Of a stretch of DNA of 64,000 nucleotides, positions 13,881 through 26,092 are shown in pieces; position 1 is the first letter of the stretch, and every line of letters begins with the position of its first letter. The notes beneath the pieces are model-generated. The model was given only the letters and a program-made list of their open reading frames with translations, searched no databases and was not told the DNA's origin. This DNA comes from Acanthochlamys bracteata (lineage: Eukaryota; Streptophyta; Magnoliopsida; Pandanales; Velloziaceae), in assembly GCA_019914995.1 (NCBI GenBank), contig CM034142.1, positions 2,871,031 through 2,935,030 of the forward strand, written 5' to 3'. Position numbers and translations under genes: made by a program.

Positions 13881-15279
13881 GATGAAAGCGGAAGAAGAAT
13901 ACCATATAAATACCAATACTGTTGCATAGGTTTCTCCCAACTCCAAAGTTCAAATTAAAATTAAAATCAACCACAACTTCTCAGTGGCTCTATCAGACAA
14001 TATAAACAATCACAGTTGAAGCATTAATAATAACATCATGAAGCTACTTACATCATATTGTGCAAATATAAGTACTTTCAGAGAGTAAAAAAGCTTTTTG
14101 ACTTGAACAACATACAAATTACTACTTTTAACAAGATCCAAGATCCACCAAAGTTGAGATAAGCAATTCAAATGTGGTTACATTTAAACATAGATTGAGA
14201 TATTTTACCTAATAAAAGCATCATATCTCAAACTTTTCAGGAAAGGAATTCCACCTATATAGCTCAAAAGAATGTTGTTTGTGTGACAAAGAGTGGTCTT
14301 TTACCTTTTAATTCAGTTATGAGTAAGCTCAACTGGTGCAAAAAACAGCCTCAAAGACAATTTGACAATATATCACTCTCTTATTTGATGCTACGTATTT
14401 CCTTCTTAGTATGTCTGCATATATAAAGCTCCAAAACCAATCAATTCAAAGAAACTACTAAATAAAGTGAAACGGCAGAATAGAAGCATTACAAACTTCA
14501 TGCGAAAAGGACCCGAATAAAAACTAAAAGAGGTACATGAGAATATCCTTGATAAGTTTCAGTTTTGACATAAAAAGGTTAAAAATGTGAAATTTCATAG
14601 AGGACACTATGATTACGACGACGTAACTATACAAGTTCCCCAACAACAAAACAAGCACAAGGTCAACAAAGGGAGTTATAAATAAATGATAGTCATCTAT
14701 TTAATAATCAATTTAATCTAGGAACAGTTAAATACGACAGACTTTAGCCTAGGATATAAGGGTTTCCAATATAATTTCATAGAGGACTGTACGCTTACGA
14801 AGATGTAAATATGCAAGTTTCCCAAATGACAAAACAAGTACAATGTCAACAAAGGGAGTTCAAATAAATGGTATTCATCTATCTAATAAGCAATTTAATA
14901 TATGAATAGTTAAAAAGGCAGACTTTAGCCTAAGATACAAGGGCTTTCCAATATATACTTGCAAAATTCACCAAAACAACAATTATATATAGATAAAAGA
15001 CCAATTTCAGCATATTTTGAAGTGTAAGAATACACCTGAGTCAGGCTTCACCTTTGCAGGGACATGCACCAAACTATATCACCTTGAAGCTTCTTCCTAG
15101 ACCATTAGAATCGAGATCACAGCTTGTTAGATTGTTTTAATAGATCAAAACACTTCAATTTTAGGGAAAACAATCACACCCAGAGTTTCAAGTTCAGATA
15201 ATATGCTAGTGGAATGAATCAAAAAATGTACAAAACAATATTACCAAAAACCTGATGCTTCTGTAATCATGGTTGTTAC

Positions 15280-15334
15280 CTTCCCAAGTATGCAACAATC
15301 TGATGTTATTCTAATAAGTAAAGATGATCTTCAT
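15280..15334 (-). other. Exon-like island 'DEDxLYLL', member 1 of 4
   Basis: On the minus strand a segment runs from an acceptor (TGCTGGCAG) at 15,335 to a donor (GGGAAG|GTAACAACC). Frame: EDHLYLLE, stop, HQIVAYLG. The other members are at 19,680-19,737, 23,816-23,865 and 28,650-28,704. This member carries a stop. Confidence 0.4.
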
Positions 15335-18073
15335 CTGCCAGCACAAAATAATTCCAGAACTGCAAACCATTTCAAATACCACTTGTATATATAGATGCAT
15401 GTACACATGCATGCATATATGTCCAACATAGGTAAGTACATACGTACGTATGTCAAGATGAATTGGCATATTCATATGCACATGTTCACATAAATGCATG
15501 CAGTAGATGGGTCTAAGTAAACATTCACACTTTGGAGGCATTTAATTGGCACAACCTCTTATGCATAATATGTAGTCCATTTTCACAGTTTGCTTCATCT
15601 CACATTCCACATGGTAGTACTCATTTTATTTAATCTTAATAGGTTTATCACATATGCACTTTTCAATATCTTCGCTTATATTCTAATTAACAGAGCTACA
15701 CTTCTGCACCAATAATTAAAATATACGTCTCTAAACTAATACTAAGACATTCAGCTGAACAAATTTAAAGAGGAGCGTAACAAGAAATGCAAATTGAATA
15801 AGAGAGAACTTGAGCTTCTTAAGGATGGGCTGTAGATGCAATATCTAGGAGTAATTACAGCATAAGTCAAACATTTTTCCCTTTACTTCTAAGGCAGCCA
15901 CAGAATTTTGAAAGAGGATTCATGTAATTCAAATGAACATAGGACTAAGAGATCTACTAAGCAAATACCTATTAATGGTTAATTACCAACAAATATATGG
16001 CTTGAACTATTTTGTTTGCAAATTCATCTTATTCTCCAGCACTAGTAGACATGCTCCCTTGAACTAATCTAGACTTCTGTTCGCTGCATCTCCATTTAAG
16101 CTTGAAACTGATGTTGTATCATCAGAAACATCATTAAAAGACACGTTATTCTTCTGAGAGTTAGAATCAGGACAAAAACTTCTCAATCAAGTAGTAGTAA
16201 GGAGACTAGGGAGGAAACCCCAAAATAGAACACAAGCTCGATTACTTTCCCTTGGAAATAAAATTGAGTGTTAATAATCTTGGAAACCCTAAACAGAAGA
16301 AGTTACAACTAATCATCTTCTTGTCTATGAGAATTATTGGTGAAACAATCTTGAAAAATTGAGTAAAGCCAAGAAACACCTTTCACTAAAATAAACATAA
16401 TAAAAAACATACCAGCATATCAGTTAAAATTATAGAAGAACAATCTTATCTTTACCATAGAAATCCAGCAGCATAAGCATAAGACACAAAGAATAACAAA
16501 TCAAAGAACAAAAGCAACCACTAATAGTAAAAAAAAGCTTCAGCATATCAGAAATTAGGACTACCACTTAACAAATCTCAAGAAAAGCTTGAACTAGGAC
16601 TCACTTTCTCAATACGTGCACCAAAAGCTTCTCAATAGATCATTGCAACCTACGTCTAAACTTGCCTCACGGTTTTGAAGAACTAAATTGCTTTTAATTG
16701 TAGCAAAAACAATCAGGATGACAATATTGCATACTCAAATATTTAATTTTTTTTATGATATTTAAATAATTCAATATCTTTTGAAGTATACATAATGGAT
16801 GTACTGACAGCAGCTTTGTCTCCTTAACCAAGGACGTAGCATTTCATTGATGGTTTCTCTAAAATGTTATGAATAACGAAAGTACAAAGGACCCAGCAAC
16901 TAACCAACTGTAGAGGCTTCCTTGCGAGTGACAATGAACTTGATGATGCATAGTCTTCTACTTTCAAATAATGTAAGGTCTGCTTAACACAATTATTGCA
17001 AACTTAGAAAACAGAGAGATTGTCAGCAGCACACCAAAAATGTAAGGTTCACTCAAAACAGTTACTTCAAGCTCAATCACAAAGTTGGCTTCAATGTTTG
17101 ACACTAAACCAAAGCATTTCTAAGCAAGTAGCAAAAGACATACATATTCTACAAAATTCAACATATAGTCGATGTGTGAGTCCCTTTTGAACCTTAGAGC
17201 ATCTACCATAGTATTATGTCAGTAAAAGAATAGTAATTTAGCAAAGTGATGCTAATTTCAAGTTTTGAACCTAACCATGTACAGTGATGTTCCACATGAT
17301 ACATACACCCTAGTACAAAACCTAGATCCTGGAAATACGTTCTCTAACTTATATGCCAAATATTTCCTTACAATTAAGGTGTAAATTCCCATACTATTGC
17401 CTAATTCTGAGTTGTGATACTTAAAGTATCACAAGGAAGTAACAATCCTAGAACTCTATCAATGCATCAAAGCATAGCACAACAAACACAACAAATGCAC
17501 TTTATTCAACTCTCCACATTCCAAATCTACTTTTGCAAAAGTATACAATGGCGAAAAGTTTAGAAAACCTCATAATGTCTTCATTCTCCCAAATGACTAA
17601 AAATTCTGTAAGGCTTCATTACTTGAAATTTTAAAAGCTAATGACATATTAGTAGTTAACTCATAGAAGAAATAGAAGGGGCTTTGTTGCGTCTGAGTTA
17701 TAACCGAGGGGCAAAATTTTGCAAGCACTAGCTACTTGAATATATCGCATACAAGTAAGGGACAACGAGAGATAGCAAAAGTTGCAACTACAATATTTAA
17801 GAAAAATATATTCTTAGAAATATCAGCTATATACATTATGGCATTGTAAGGTGTCAGAACTATTGTATTTCTTCTAGTGGCAAAAAAATTAATCAAACTG
17901 TAGTTCTAAACAAGTCACGTTACACTAGAACAGGAAGCAATTATTATAAACCGTATAGAAAGTTAAAGATAGAGTTGAACAAAGTCTAATTAAGCTTGAA
18001 GAATAAAATCATATGCCGATGGTACATACCAACAACAAATTGCAAATATGAGATAACCATAAACAAAACCAAC

Positions 18074-18164
18074 CTTTGAAACAGATCTTCAACTTCTCTT
18101 CCACGAATATCTCCCATAAGATTGCCAACATATATTGTCCGGCTATTCCGACTACTCATTTTTC
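18074..18164 (-). pseudogene. SR34-type splicing factor copy 2, first coding exon (RRM1 start)
   Basis: The exon starts after an acceptor (TTGGTTGCAG) with GAAAA before the ATG at 18,159, and ends at donor CAAAG|GTTGG. It encodes [20 protein letters not shown], then REVEDLFQ. This is the N-terminus of the SRSF1-like SR34/SR30 proteins: RNP2 of RRM1 is the TIYVGNL stretch, then the GDIREREVEDLF helix. Two substitutions stand out against the family pattern: Met for the usual Pro after GNL, and Gly for Glu in IREREV. The exon is open and spliceable. However, the intron after it joins module-array sequence at about 17,200, where copy 1 continues to exon 2, and no exon 2 follows. Copy 2 also lacks the 5' UTR exon seen for copy 1. 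An acceptor just upstream of the ATG is usual in this family, which has a 5' UTR intron. Confidence 0.85.
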
Positions 18165-19679
18165 CTGCAACCAAATAATTATTTAAAAAATTATCAATCA
18201 GTTAAAGAAAGAAACAAGAAGAAATTACAATCTTCTGAAAGAATTTCACAACACAACTATCCGTTCTATCAAAATTCAAAATCCAAGTGACAATAAATAG
18301 ATAAACAAGACGAGTCATGTTCATCAAAACTTACCATTGAAGAAAAAACATGCAATTTCACAGAAATCAACAGGGTGCACTAAGAACTTAGTAGAGCAAA
18401 TAATCAAAATAAACTTCTGTAGAAAGTTTAAGTTTGTTTGTGTCGCCTCAACGTGTGACATGGAGATAGCATGTCTTTGAATGGTTCACCAATAGCTACG
18501 AATAATACAGAAGTTGCTTGCTTTAGCTAAAGTGCCAGTAGAATAATACAAAAATTCCAAGTACAATTCTATGTCATATAACAATGACTCTTTCCACAAA
18601 TTTCATTTTTAGTGGCCAAAAAAGTACAAGAGCTATGAAATTATGAAGAGGTCTACATGAATATGAAGACGTAGATATACAAGTCTACCGAAGAAAATAT
18701 AATTATAAGATCACCAAAGGAACATTTGGATAGATAGTAATATATGTCTTGCTAGACATTGTAGGTCTAACTATAAACTCTTGTTTGCCTCCACTATCTA
18801 TTTCTTGTAAGGAATTCTATATTAGGAAATTTTCATAACCATGATTTACACAAGACCTTCCAATATAACCCTCTTTTAGTTTTTTTGAGCACTAATGAAA
18901 GAAGAAGCGCATGAATACCGAACTTTTAAGTAGATTCACCCCAATATAGACAATTTATACTTCCATGAAATGCATAAGAAGTGCAGAAAAAATACGCCAA
19001 TAAAGATGCAAGTACAAACACAATACCTAACGAGAAATGTCACATGCACACAGGAAGAAACACAATCAATGGCCAATGCACAAGCTTCAAATGCACAGCT
19101 TATATTTATCAACATATATGGAGAAAACGTTTGAGGACCACGGAAGAAAAGCAACATATATCAAACTTTTTAGGTAAGAACTCCTCCTATATAGATATAT
19201 AGAATGCTATTCTTGTGACGAAGAATGGTCGTTTACCTTTTAATTCCCTTACCAGTATGCACACCTAGGGTAACAAACAACCTCAAAAGATAGTCAGAAC
19301 TTGACATATCTCACTCTCTTAACTGATGCTATCTATTCCCTTCTTGATATATCTGCAGAGACAAAGCTCCAAAACAAATCAATTCAAAGAAATAAATAAC
19401 TTAGAAAAGTGAAGCAGCATAATAAAGGAAATTGTCTCCCTTTGAAAAGAAGCAGCATTACAAACTTCATGCAAATAGGATATTAATGAAAACTAAAGAG
19501 ATACATAAGAATAATCCTTGATAATTTTCAATTTATTTGTGACAAAAAGAAAAGGTACAAAAGATGCAAATGATGAAAATGTCAAACAAAATGCTAAGTG
19601 GAACAAAAGAATGTATAAAGCAATATAACAGCACAAAATTAAAAATAAAAAATTATGCTTCTGTAATCATGGTCATTAC

Positions 19680-19737
19680 CTTCTCAGAGTATGTAGCAAT
19701 CTGCTGCCATCCTAACAGATAAAGTTGATCTTCATCG
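19680..19737 (-). other. Exon-like island 'DEDxLYLL', member 2 of 4
   Basis: The best preserved member: the minus strand reads DEDQLYLLGWQQIATYSEK and ends at a consensus donor (GAGAAG|GTAATGACC). The usual CAG of the acceptor is CCG here. The protein family is not recognised. Members 1, 3 and 4 keep the donor. Confidence 0.4.
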
Positions 19738-21629
19738 GCAACAAAAAAAATTCCAGAACCTGCATGCCATTTCAAATTGCATTTGAACAATACAGATGCA
19801 TGTATGTATGTACGCATGCTATATATGTCCATGCGCAAGTAAATACATACATATGAATGTCAAGATGAATTGGCATATCCAGATGCACATGTTCACATAA
19901 ATGCATACAGTAGATGTGTCTCACAGTTTTGGTTGCTTTAATTAGCACAAGCTTATGCATAATGTGTAGTCCATATCCAAAGTTTTCTACAATTCACGTT
20001 CTAGATGATAGTATTTGGTTTATGTATTCTTAACATGCTTACCACAAAAGGTGGTGTTCCTATACCTTAAACATACTTTTTAATGAAGAAAGCATTTGCA
20101 CCAATAATTAAAGTATACGTCTGTAAACTAATACCAGACATCAGCTGAACAAATTCGAAGAGGGGTGTAACAAGAAATGCAAATTGAAGGAGCAACAACT
20201 TGAGCTTCTTAAGATGGGGCTGTAGATGCAATATCTAGGAGTAATTACAGCATAGGTGAAATATGTTTCCCTTTCACATCTAGAACAGCCAACGCATATT
20301 GAAATAAGATTAACGTAATTTCAATGAACAAAAAAATAAGAGCATTTACTTGGCAAATGCCTATTAATGAAAGAATTTACTGACAAATATATGGCTTGAA
20401 TTATTTTGTTTGCACAGTAATCATATTCTCCAGCAACCGCTCAACATGCTCCCTTAAACTAACAAAAAAAATATACTTTAGCACATCTAAATGTATGAGA
20501 ACATACATGAGTCACTATAACAAATAAAGAACAAACCTTAGAACGAAAGCTAGAGAACTAGGCTCACTTTCTTAATATTGCACCAAAAGCTTCTTCATAG
20601 ATAACTACAACCTACGCCTAAGCTTGATTCACTATTTTGAAAAACTAAATTGCTTTCAATATTAGCGAAAACAATCGGGACCCCAAAGTTGCATTTAATT
20701 GTTTAATTTTCTTTGTGGTTTATATAATTCAATTTCTTTTGAAGAATCTGTAATGGGTGTACTAACAGCAGCTGTCTCTTCTACCAATGACCTAACATTT
20801 CTTAGGTGTTATAAAATACTACGAATAATGAAAGTACAATGCTAACCTAGGGCTTAGTAACATACTAAATGTAGATTCTGTGCGAATGACAATGAAATTG
20901 GCAATAAATGGTCTTCTACTTTCTCAAAAAATGTAAGGTTCGCTCAAAGCAGTTACTACAAACTTAGAATATAGAAAGATTGTTGGTCGTAACATGGAAA
21001 ATGTAGGTTCGCTCAAAAGAGTTAGTTCAAGTTCTATCATAGATTTGGTTTTAATGTTTGACACTAAACCAGAGCATTTCTATTCAAGTACTAGAACATA
21101 TACATAATCTACAAATTTCAATACATAGCCAATTGTGTGAGTCCATGTCTTTCCACATTGAACCTAACAGCATTTAGCATGATAACATGTGATTTATGTA
21201 CGGTCATATAGCATGCACAAACGAAAAGCACTTGATACTCATAACTAGGAAGCAAGCATTGATGTATACTTGCCAACTTACTCCCCATTTCTCACATTTA
21301 ACTAATGAATATTATGAACCATATAGGGCACACAGTGATAGATGAAAATTTAAAATTTCCAAACACATTCACAATTCACATATTAATTAATAATCTATAA
21401 AATCAAATTATCATGAGAAAGCAAGTAATACTACCTATTTAATTATATGCATAATCTATGCAAGATTTTAAAAGAATTACGCAATTCAGCTGTACTGGAG
21501 TCGTCACATGATTAGTACGCACCATAAAACAATCTTTAAAGGAAATGAAGGGCCTATAATGCATGCAAAATAACTAGAAGATGTAGACACTAAAAAGAAC
21601 AGTTAAATACCATCAAATAAGCATATGAA

Positions 21630-21719
21630 AAAAGATGAAAGAAGGTTCCCGTGCATATAGGTTCCTCCATGTCTTTCCTGATTATTGTCACACTCATTGC
21701 GAAAAATACGAGCCTCTTC
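21630..21719 (-). other. Exon-like island 'EEARIFRNECD' (partner 6,222-6,311)
   Basis: From 21,719 downwards the minus strand is open and reads EEARIFRNECDNNQERHGG, then TYMHGNLLSSFF. It aligns without gaps to the island at 6,222-6,311 over about 27 codons, with the GGTYM core unchanged. Most differences change the amino acid, so there is no clear sign of purifying selection. Confidence 0.35.
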
Positions 21720-23815
21720 CAAACTGAAACTAATCAGCTCCAAAATGCAGAAAATATATAAATACGTGTTAAGAAGAAGCGGAAAACCTCTTCAAGACAT
21801 TGAAACCTTATATCTTACAGAGGACCCTTTCTTATCATTGCACCTCCGCCACATGATTGCTACAGATGTCATAATTTAATTTTCAGATTATCATATAAGA
21901 AAGTCTAATTAGAATAAGAAAATATCAAATAAGGTAAGTGCAAAGAACCTACGCATTACAGCACCAATGGTATCTTCAAAAGAACGTGTACGCGCTGAGC
22001 ACTTCATGCACTGCATCCATATCCAGAGTAAAAAGTGTTGAAGAGTTCCTAAAGAATATAAAAAGTTAGTATCAGGTTTGAAAAAATAAGTATAAGGACT
22101 AAATAAGTGATATTAACAGCTACAATGAAAATAAGTATAAGGACTAAATCCCTTTCAAACTAATAGTAACTTCATTACTCACTTGGTAGCATCGATCTCT
22201 TCGCCTCATCTACATACTTGCAACTTCTTTGCCTCATCTATTAGAAACCACAGAAGATAAAAAGTACTGTTGCAGGAATTTCTCCTGACACCAAGGCGCA
22301 GAATCTTTTCTGAGTTACTTGTTCATCTTATAAAAACAGGTAGGATCTATTCCTCTACAAAATCAAATTCAACCACAACTTCTCATTGACTCTATAAGGC
22401 AATAAAAAATGACCATAGCTGAGCCATTAATAATAATAGGCATGAAGCCTGTTACAAATTCTGCAAATAAAAAGGACTTTCAGAGAGTAGATAACCTATT
22501 TTACTATGCAACTTCCAAGGACAAGTTATTTCTATACAAAATTACCATAGTCCTAATCTATTGCTAATTATGTTGCAAACTATTCAAAGTTTTATGAGTA
22601 ATGTATGTCTTGCTAAGCAATGTAGGTCTAACTATGCAATATTGTTTGCATCACTATCTATTCTTTGTTTGCATCACTATCTATTTCTTATGATGTTTCC
22701 TCCAGTAGGAAATTTTCATAATCAACAACATAATACAAATAACTATTTTTAACCCAATATTGCAAAGCTGAATCAATTCAAGCAAGAGGTGAAGAGAATT
22801 TAAGGGCAAGCTCCAAATGTACAGCTTATATCTATGAACATATATGAAGAAAAACGCTTCTGATGAGACCAGAAGAAAAGCACCGTATATCAAAATTTTC
22901 AAGAAAAAGTTCCTCCTGTATAGCTATAAATAGCTACTATTGTGAAGAAGAGTGGTCCTTTACCTTTTAATTCCATTAAAGTAAGCTCACCTCGGGCAAA
23001 AACCTCAAAACTTCAAAAGACAATCAGAACTTGGCAACATCTCGCTCTCTTAAATGATGCTACATGCCTTCTTGATACGTCTGCATAGACAAAACTTCGA
23101 AACCTATCAATTTAAAAAAGAAACTATTAATAAACTAAAGCAGCAGAATAGAGAAAATTGTCTCTTTGCTTTGATAAGAAGCATCATTACAGACTTCAGG
23201 AATAAAAAAGATACTAATGAAACTAAAAGAGGTACATTAGAATATCCCTTAATAGGTTCATCATTCGTGACAGAAAAAGGTAGAACGCTTCAAATTCCGT
23301 AGAGGACTCTGTGGATGCATACCTTTATGTAAATTATTACAAGTTCTCCAAACCCCAAAACAAGCACAAGATCAACAAAGTGTCGCTTTAAATAAATGGC
23401 ATGCACATATTTAATAAGCAATTTAATCTAGGAACAGTTACAAACTTCGGACTTTAGCCTAAGATACAAGTGCTTCCAACATATAATTTGCAAAATGAAC
23501 CAAAATAACATTTATAGATAGATAAAAGACCAATTCGGCTCATTTTGAAGTGGATTAATACACTTGAGCCAGGCTTCATCTTCGCAGGACATGCACTAAA
23601 TTATATCACCTTAGAAGGTTCTTCGTAAACACTTTCTATAGAATCTACATCACAACTTGTTTGATTGGTTTAATAGATCAAAACCTTTAAATATTAATGA
23701 AAACAATCACAACCACAAAGTGCAAGTATCAGACAATATGCTAGTGGAACGAATTGAAGAATGTACAAAGCAATATTACAAAAAATCTTGATGCTTCTAT
23801 AATCATGGTCAGTAC

Positions 23816-23865
23816 CTTCTTGAGTACATTTCTATCTGATGCCATCCTTATAAACTGACCCTCAT
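23816..23865 (-). other. Exon-like island 'DEDxLYLL', member 3 of 4
   Basis: Acceptor-like CTGCCAG, then EGQFIRMASDRNVLKK and donor AAGAAG|GTACTGACC. It is shortened by a few bases relative to members 2 and 4, so the reading frame shifts after the first residues. Confidence 0.35.
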
Positions 23866-25289
23866 CTGGCAGCGCAAAATAATTCCCAGAACTACAGGCC
23901 ACTTCAAATTGCGTTTGTCATATAGATGCATGTATGATTCATTATCAGGACGATTGACAGTTGCATCGAAACATCTCACCTGTGAATCAACTCCTACAAT
24001 CAAAGACAAATTGTAAAAGACCCCAGTCCATGAGTCAATAACACTGAGATGACAAGGCAATCGATATAATATTTGACCTTATTATCAACATACTAATGCA
24101 TAACCTATGTGCATCAGTCAAATCCAACAAAACCAAATTTACGAGTGACCGTATTTCACATACAATTCACATAACCCGTCACTAGTTCATATGGTTTTAA
24201 TCAAAATCCCAACTACGTCTAATGGCATAGCTTACCTATTTGTTCTAACAACCAAATAAATGGTTCCAATGCACTTTAACTGGTACAGCATCATAAACAA
24301 TGAAGATGATGCTCAATCATCTTTGGGCTCTACTGGTCAGCAGCAATCCGATTTTACTGCCAAAAATATACATGTTAAGAAAGAGAATGATCCCGAAAAC
24401 AAAAAAAATACTCAGAAAATATTAAGCATATTGGTATCGTAATACATACAGCGAGGAGCGCGAACTTGGAATGCTCCTGCTCTTGGGACCGTCTGCCATA
24501 GGCTTCCAGTGTCATCTCTCAGCTGCAAACTAGAATTCAGCTGATAAACTAAAAAGAGCACGATAAGAAAGTTTAACCTCTGTAAAACTTTCAGAGGGTA
24601 CGATTGGGACAAGGGATCTAGATTTTGATCTTGATCTGCAAGAAGTTGCACAAAGAACATAATAATATCCAAAATGTTGCATTAACACCATAATTAAAAA
24701 TCCTCAATGCTACTTCCATGTCACAGTTACCAAAGACGAATAAGAAAGTTTTTAAAAATTATATATTTAAAAAAAGAATTTAGAGAATCAGATGTTAAAA
24801 GAACAGAAATCTCAGCAAGCAGCCAAAAGATTAATATCTCAGCAATGAACGATAATACTGTAATCACAAGAATCGGGGCTTACCATGTATAACCGCAACC
24901 AACAATCCACCATCAACATCCAATCTCCAATGTCCTTAGACCTGGTCCTACTAATCGATGAACTTGTTCCCACTACGCGGTCCTTCATTTTTTCACAAGT
25001 CCATTCAATCCAGCTCTAATACGCAGGCCTTATCCTTCCAGTCCCGCATAGCACAACTGGAATCAGCGATGGGAATGAGGTATCATAAGTAATAAGTTTT
25101 TCGACTTTACAAAGATGCTCTTAAGAAAGACCTGACCTACCTCAGACAACCAAATAGCTCTACATATGTCCACCGAATCCAATCCCATGAAATTCCTAAT
25201 ATCCAAATCCCAGACAACTGCTAGAACATAAGCAAGTCAACTTACTCATAATCATCATGAAAACAGAGCCAAGAAGCATAATCACCAAA

Positions 25290-25385
25290 ACAAAGTGCTC
25301 TTCTGACCAGGAGCGAAAGAGGAGATGTAGAGCTTGATCGGGATCCAAACAAAGATCGTCGTGATGTCATGGTTTAGGAGAATTG
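25290..25385 (-). pseudogene. SR splicing factor copy 1, terminal RS-domain exon remnant
   Basis: In one frame the minus strand reads MTSRRSLFGSRSSSTSPLS, an RS-like tail matching the SPKAK...SRRSPSRS region of plant SR34-type proteins. A base change has turned the SPKAK segment into SPKP followed by a stop in the upstream frame. The nucleotide match to 1,210-1,310 is clear (GACCAGGAGCG and TAGGAGAA are shared). Limits are approximate. Confidence 0.5.
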
Positions 25386-25459
25386 CAGCAGTACATGTCC
25401 AACAATTGCAGCATTACAAATCCAAATGGTAATTAAAATGAACCTAGGAGATAATGAAC

Positions 25460-25563
25460 CTTCCTCTCTAGCTTCAGCCGTAAATGCGACTACGGCTAGG
25501 GCTTCCACAATAAGAGCAGCTTCGGCTACGACTCCTGGATAAGCCCCCTCTATATTCCTTCAC
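25460..25563 (-). pseudogene. SR splicing factor copy 1, RS-domain exon with stops
   Basis: Acceptor TACCTTTAG, then VKEYRGGLSRSRSRSCSYC, GSPSRSRIYG, then two in-frame stops (TGA, TAG) before the donor GGAAG|GTTCA. VKEY joined to SRSRSRS is diagnostic for the RRM2-RS junction of plant SRSF1-like SR proteins. The stops replace positions where copy 2 has arginine and serine codons. The preceding RRM2 exon (SEFRNAF...AHIR in copy 2) was not found next to it. Confidence 0.8.
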
Positions 25564-25711
25564 CTAAAGGTAATCAAACTGTGTTAGGTGCAAAACCCTA
25601 CAAGAAGAAGGAAAGCAAGCGACTCATGCATGATAATAATGAACTTCCTCTATACGAGAAATCAACCTGCTTAAAAGATCTGTAAGCTGCTAGAAGGATA
25701 TCATTGTTTAC

Positions 25712-25801
25712 CACATCTTTTGAAGAAGTTCTATACACACCCGCAATCCATGATCACAAAAGTCATATCCAACATGACAGCATCTTCAGCATCATGAATA
25801 T
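25712..25801 (-). pseudogene. SR splicing factor copy 1, third coding exon (end of RRM1), decayed
   Basis: After the acceptor ATTGGCAG the minus strand carries ...HDAEDAV, matching the RDAEDAI helix of SR34 RRM1. It continues through GATTGCGGGTGTGTATAG, which corresponds by alignment to the HRLRVEL segment. Small indels shift the frame in the middle and a TAG follows the G-C-V codons. It ends at donor GATGTG|GTAAAC. The order exon 1 (27.5 kb), exon 2 (26.0 kb), exon 3 (25.7 kb) is that of a normal gene. Confidence 0.65.
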
Positions 25802-26026
25802 CTGCCAATTTCATGAAGATAATAAGCAAAATTTAAAATAAAAATCCATAAAGCATAAAATAGGCTATCAAAATAAATGCAACTGAAGCACTTCCTAGAA
25901 TCATTGGTAGAGCCTGACTTCAGACATCTCACAATAATAACAAACTTCTTAAATTTGTTGATTTGTTCAACCACAAAATCAATTAAACAAGTCATGAACC
26001 TCTTTAAAAACGTTGACAAAAGTTAC

Positions 26027-26092
26027 ATCTACAAAACCATATCCAGGGGACCTCGGAGTAATCATCAAATCAATGTCAATAACAAGACCATA
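26027..26092 (-). pseudogene. SR splicing factor copy 1, second coding exon (RRM1 RNP1)
   Basis: A 66-base exon between an acceptor (TTGCAAG) and a donor (GAT|GTAACT) encoding YGLVIDIDLMITPRSPGYGF then VD. This is the RNP1 region of SR34 RRM1, whose family pattern is [20 protein letters not shown] then VE. The frame is open, but several otherwise fixed residues are changed (Pro to Leu, Lys to Met, Pro to Ser), which fits relaxed constraint. Confidence 0.8.

Larger units (their letters stand above)
1700..18073 (-). repeat. Array of diverged intron-like modules inside SR copy 2
   Basis: About 16 kb with no long ORF, built from repeated modules in one orientation. The most recognisable block (minus strand: GTGATCTATGAAGAAGC then TTTTGGTGCAAGTA) lies at about 5,214, 6,409, 7,260, 8,720, 10,775, 12,540 and 16,630. 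It is preceded in transcription order by a block with TTCAAAAGCAATTGAATTAT and followed by one ending GGCTCAG|GTA (about 5,138; 10,689; 12,459). A third block ending CTACAGTTG|GTAAGTTG recurs near 2,930, 4,300, 9,000, 9,845, 12,810 and 16,905. Spacing is irregular, so this is not a simple satellite. The modules sit where the middle exons of the SR gene should be. No retrotransposon protein was seen in them. Confidence 0.75.
18165..25285 (-). repeat. Module array between SR copy 1 and copy 2
   Basis: About 7 kb of the same module families as in 1,700-18,073, in the same orientation. 18,240-18,520 matches 27,650-27,870 (sequence upstream of exon 1 in the two SR copies). The GATCTATGAAGAAGC block recurs at about 20,590 and in a diverged form at 23,610. 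The DEDxLYLL islands are at 19,680 and 23,816. A minus-strand open stretch at about 21,955-22,035 reads CMKCSARTRSFEDTIGAVM and ends at a good donor (AATGC|GTAGGTT). Related sequence at 13,560-13,660 is more decayed. No complete gene is visible. Confidence 0.65.

Noticed and set aside
23848..24060. Minus-strand frame with VRCFDATVNRPDNESY as a gene
   Set aside because: It overlaps a DEDxLYLL island out of frame and has no recognisable domain.
24412..24672. Minus-strand frame LRDDTGSLWQTVPRAGAFQV as a real exon
   Set aside because: One reading frame gives a weakly RS-like peptide, but there is no partner in SR copy 2 and no consistent frame, so I could not support it.
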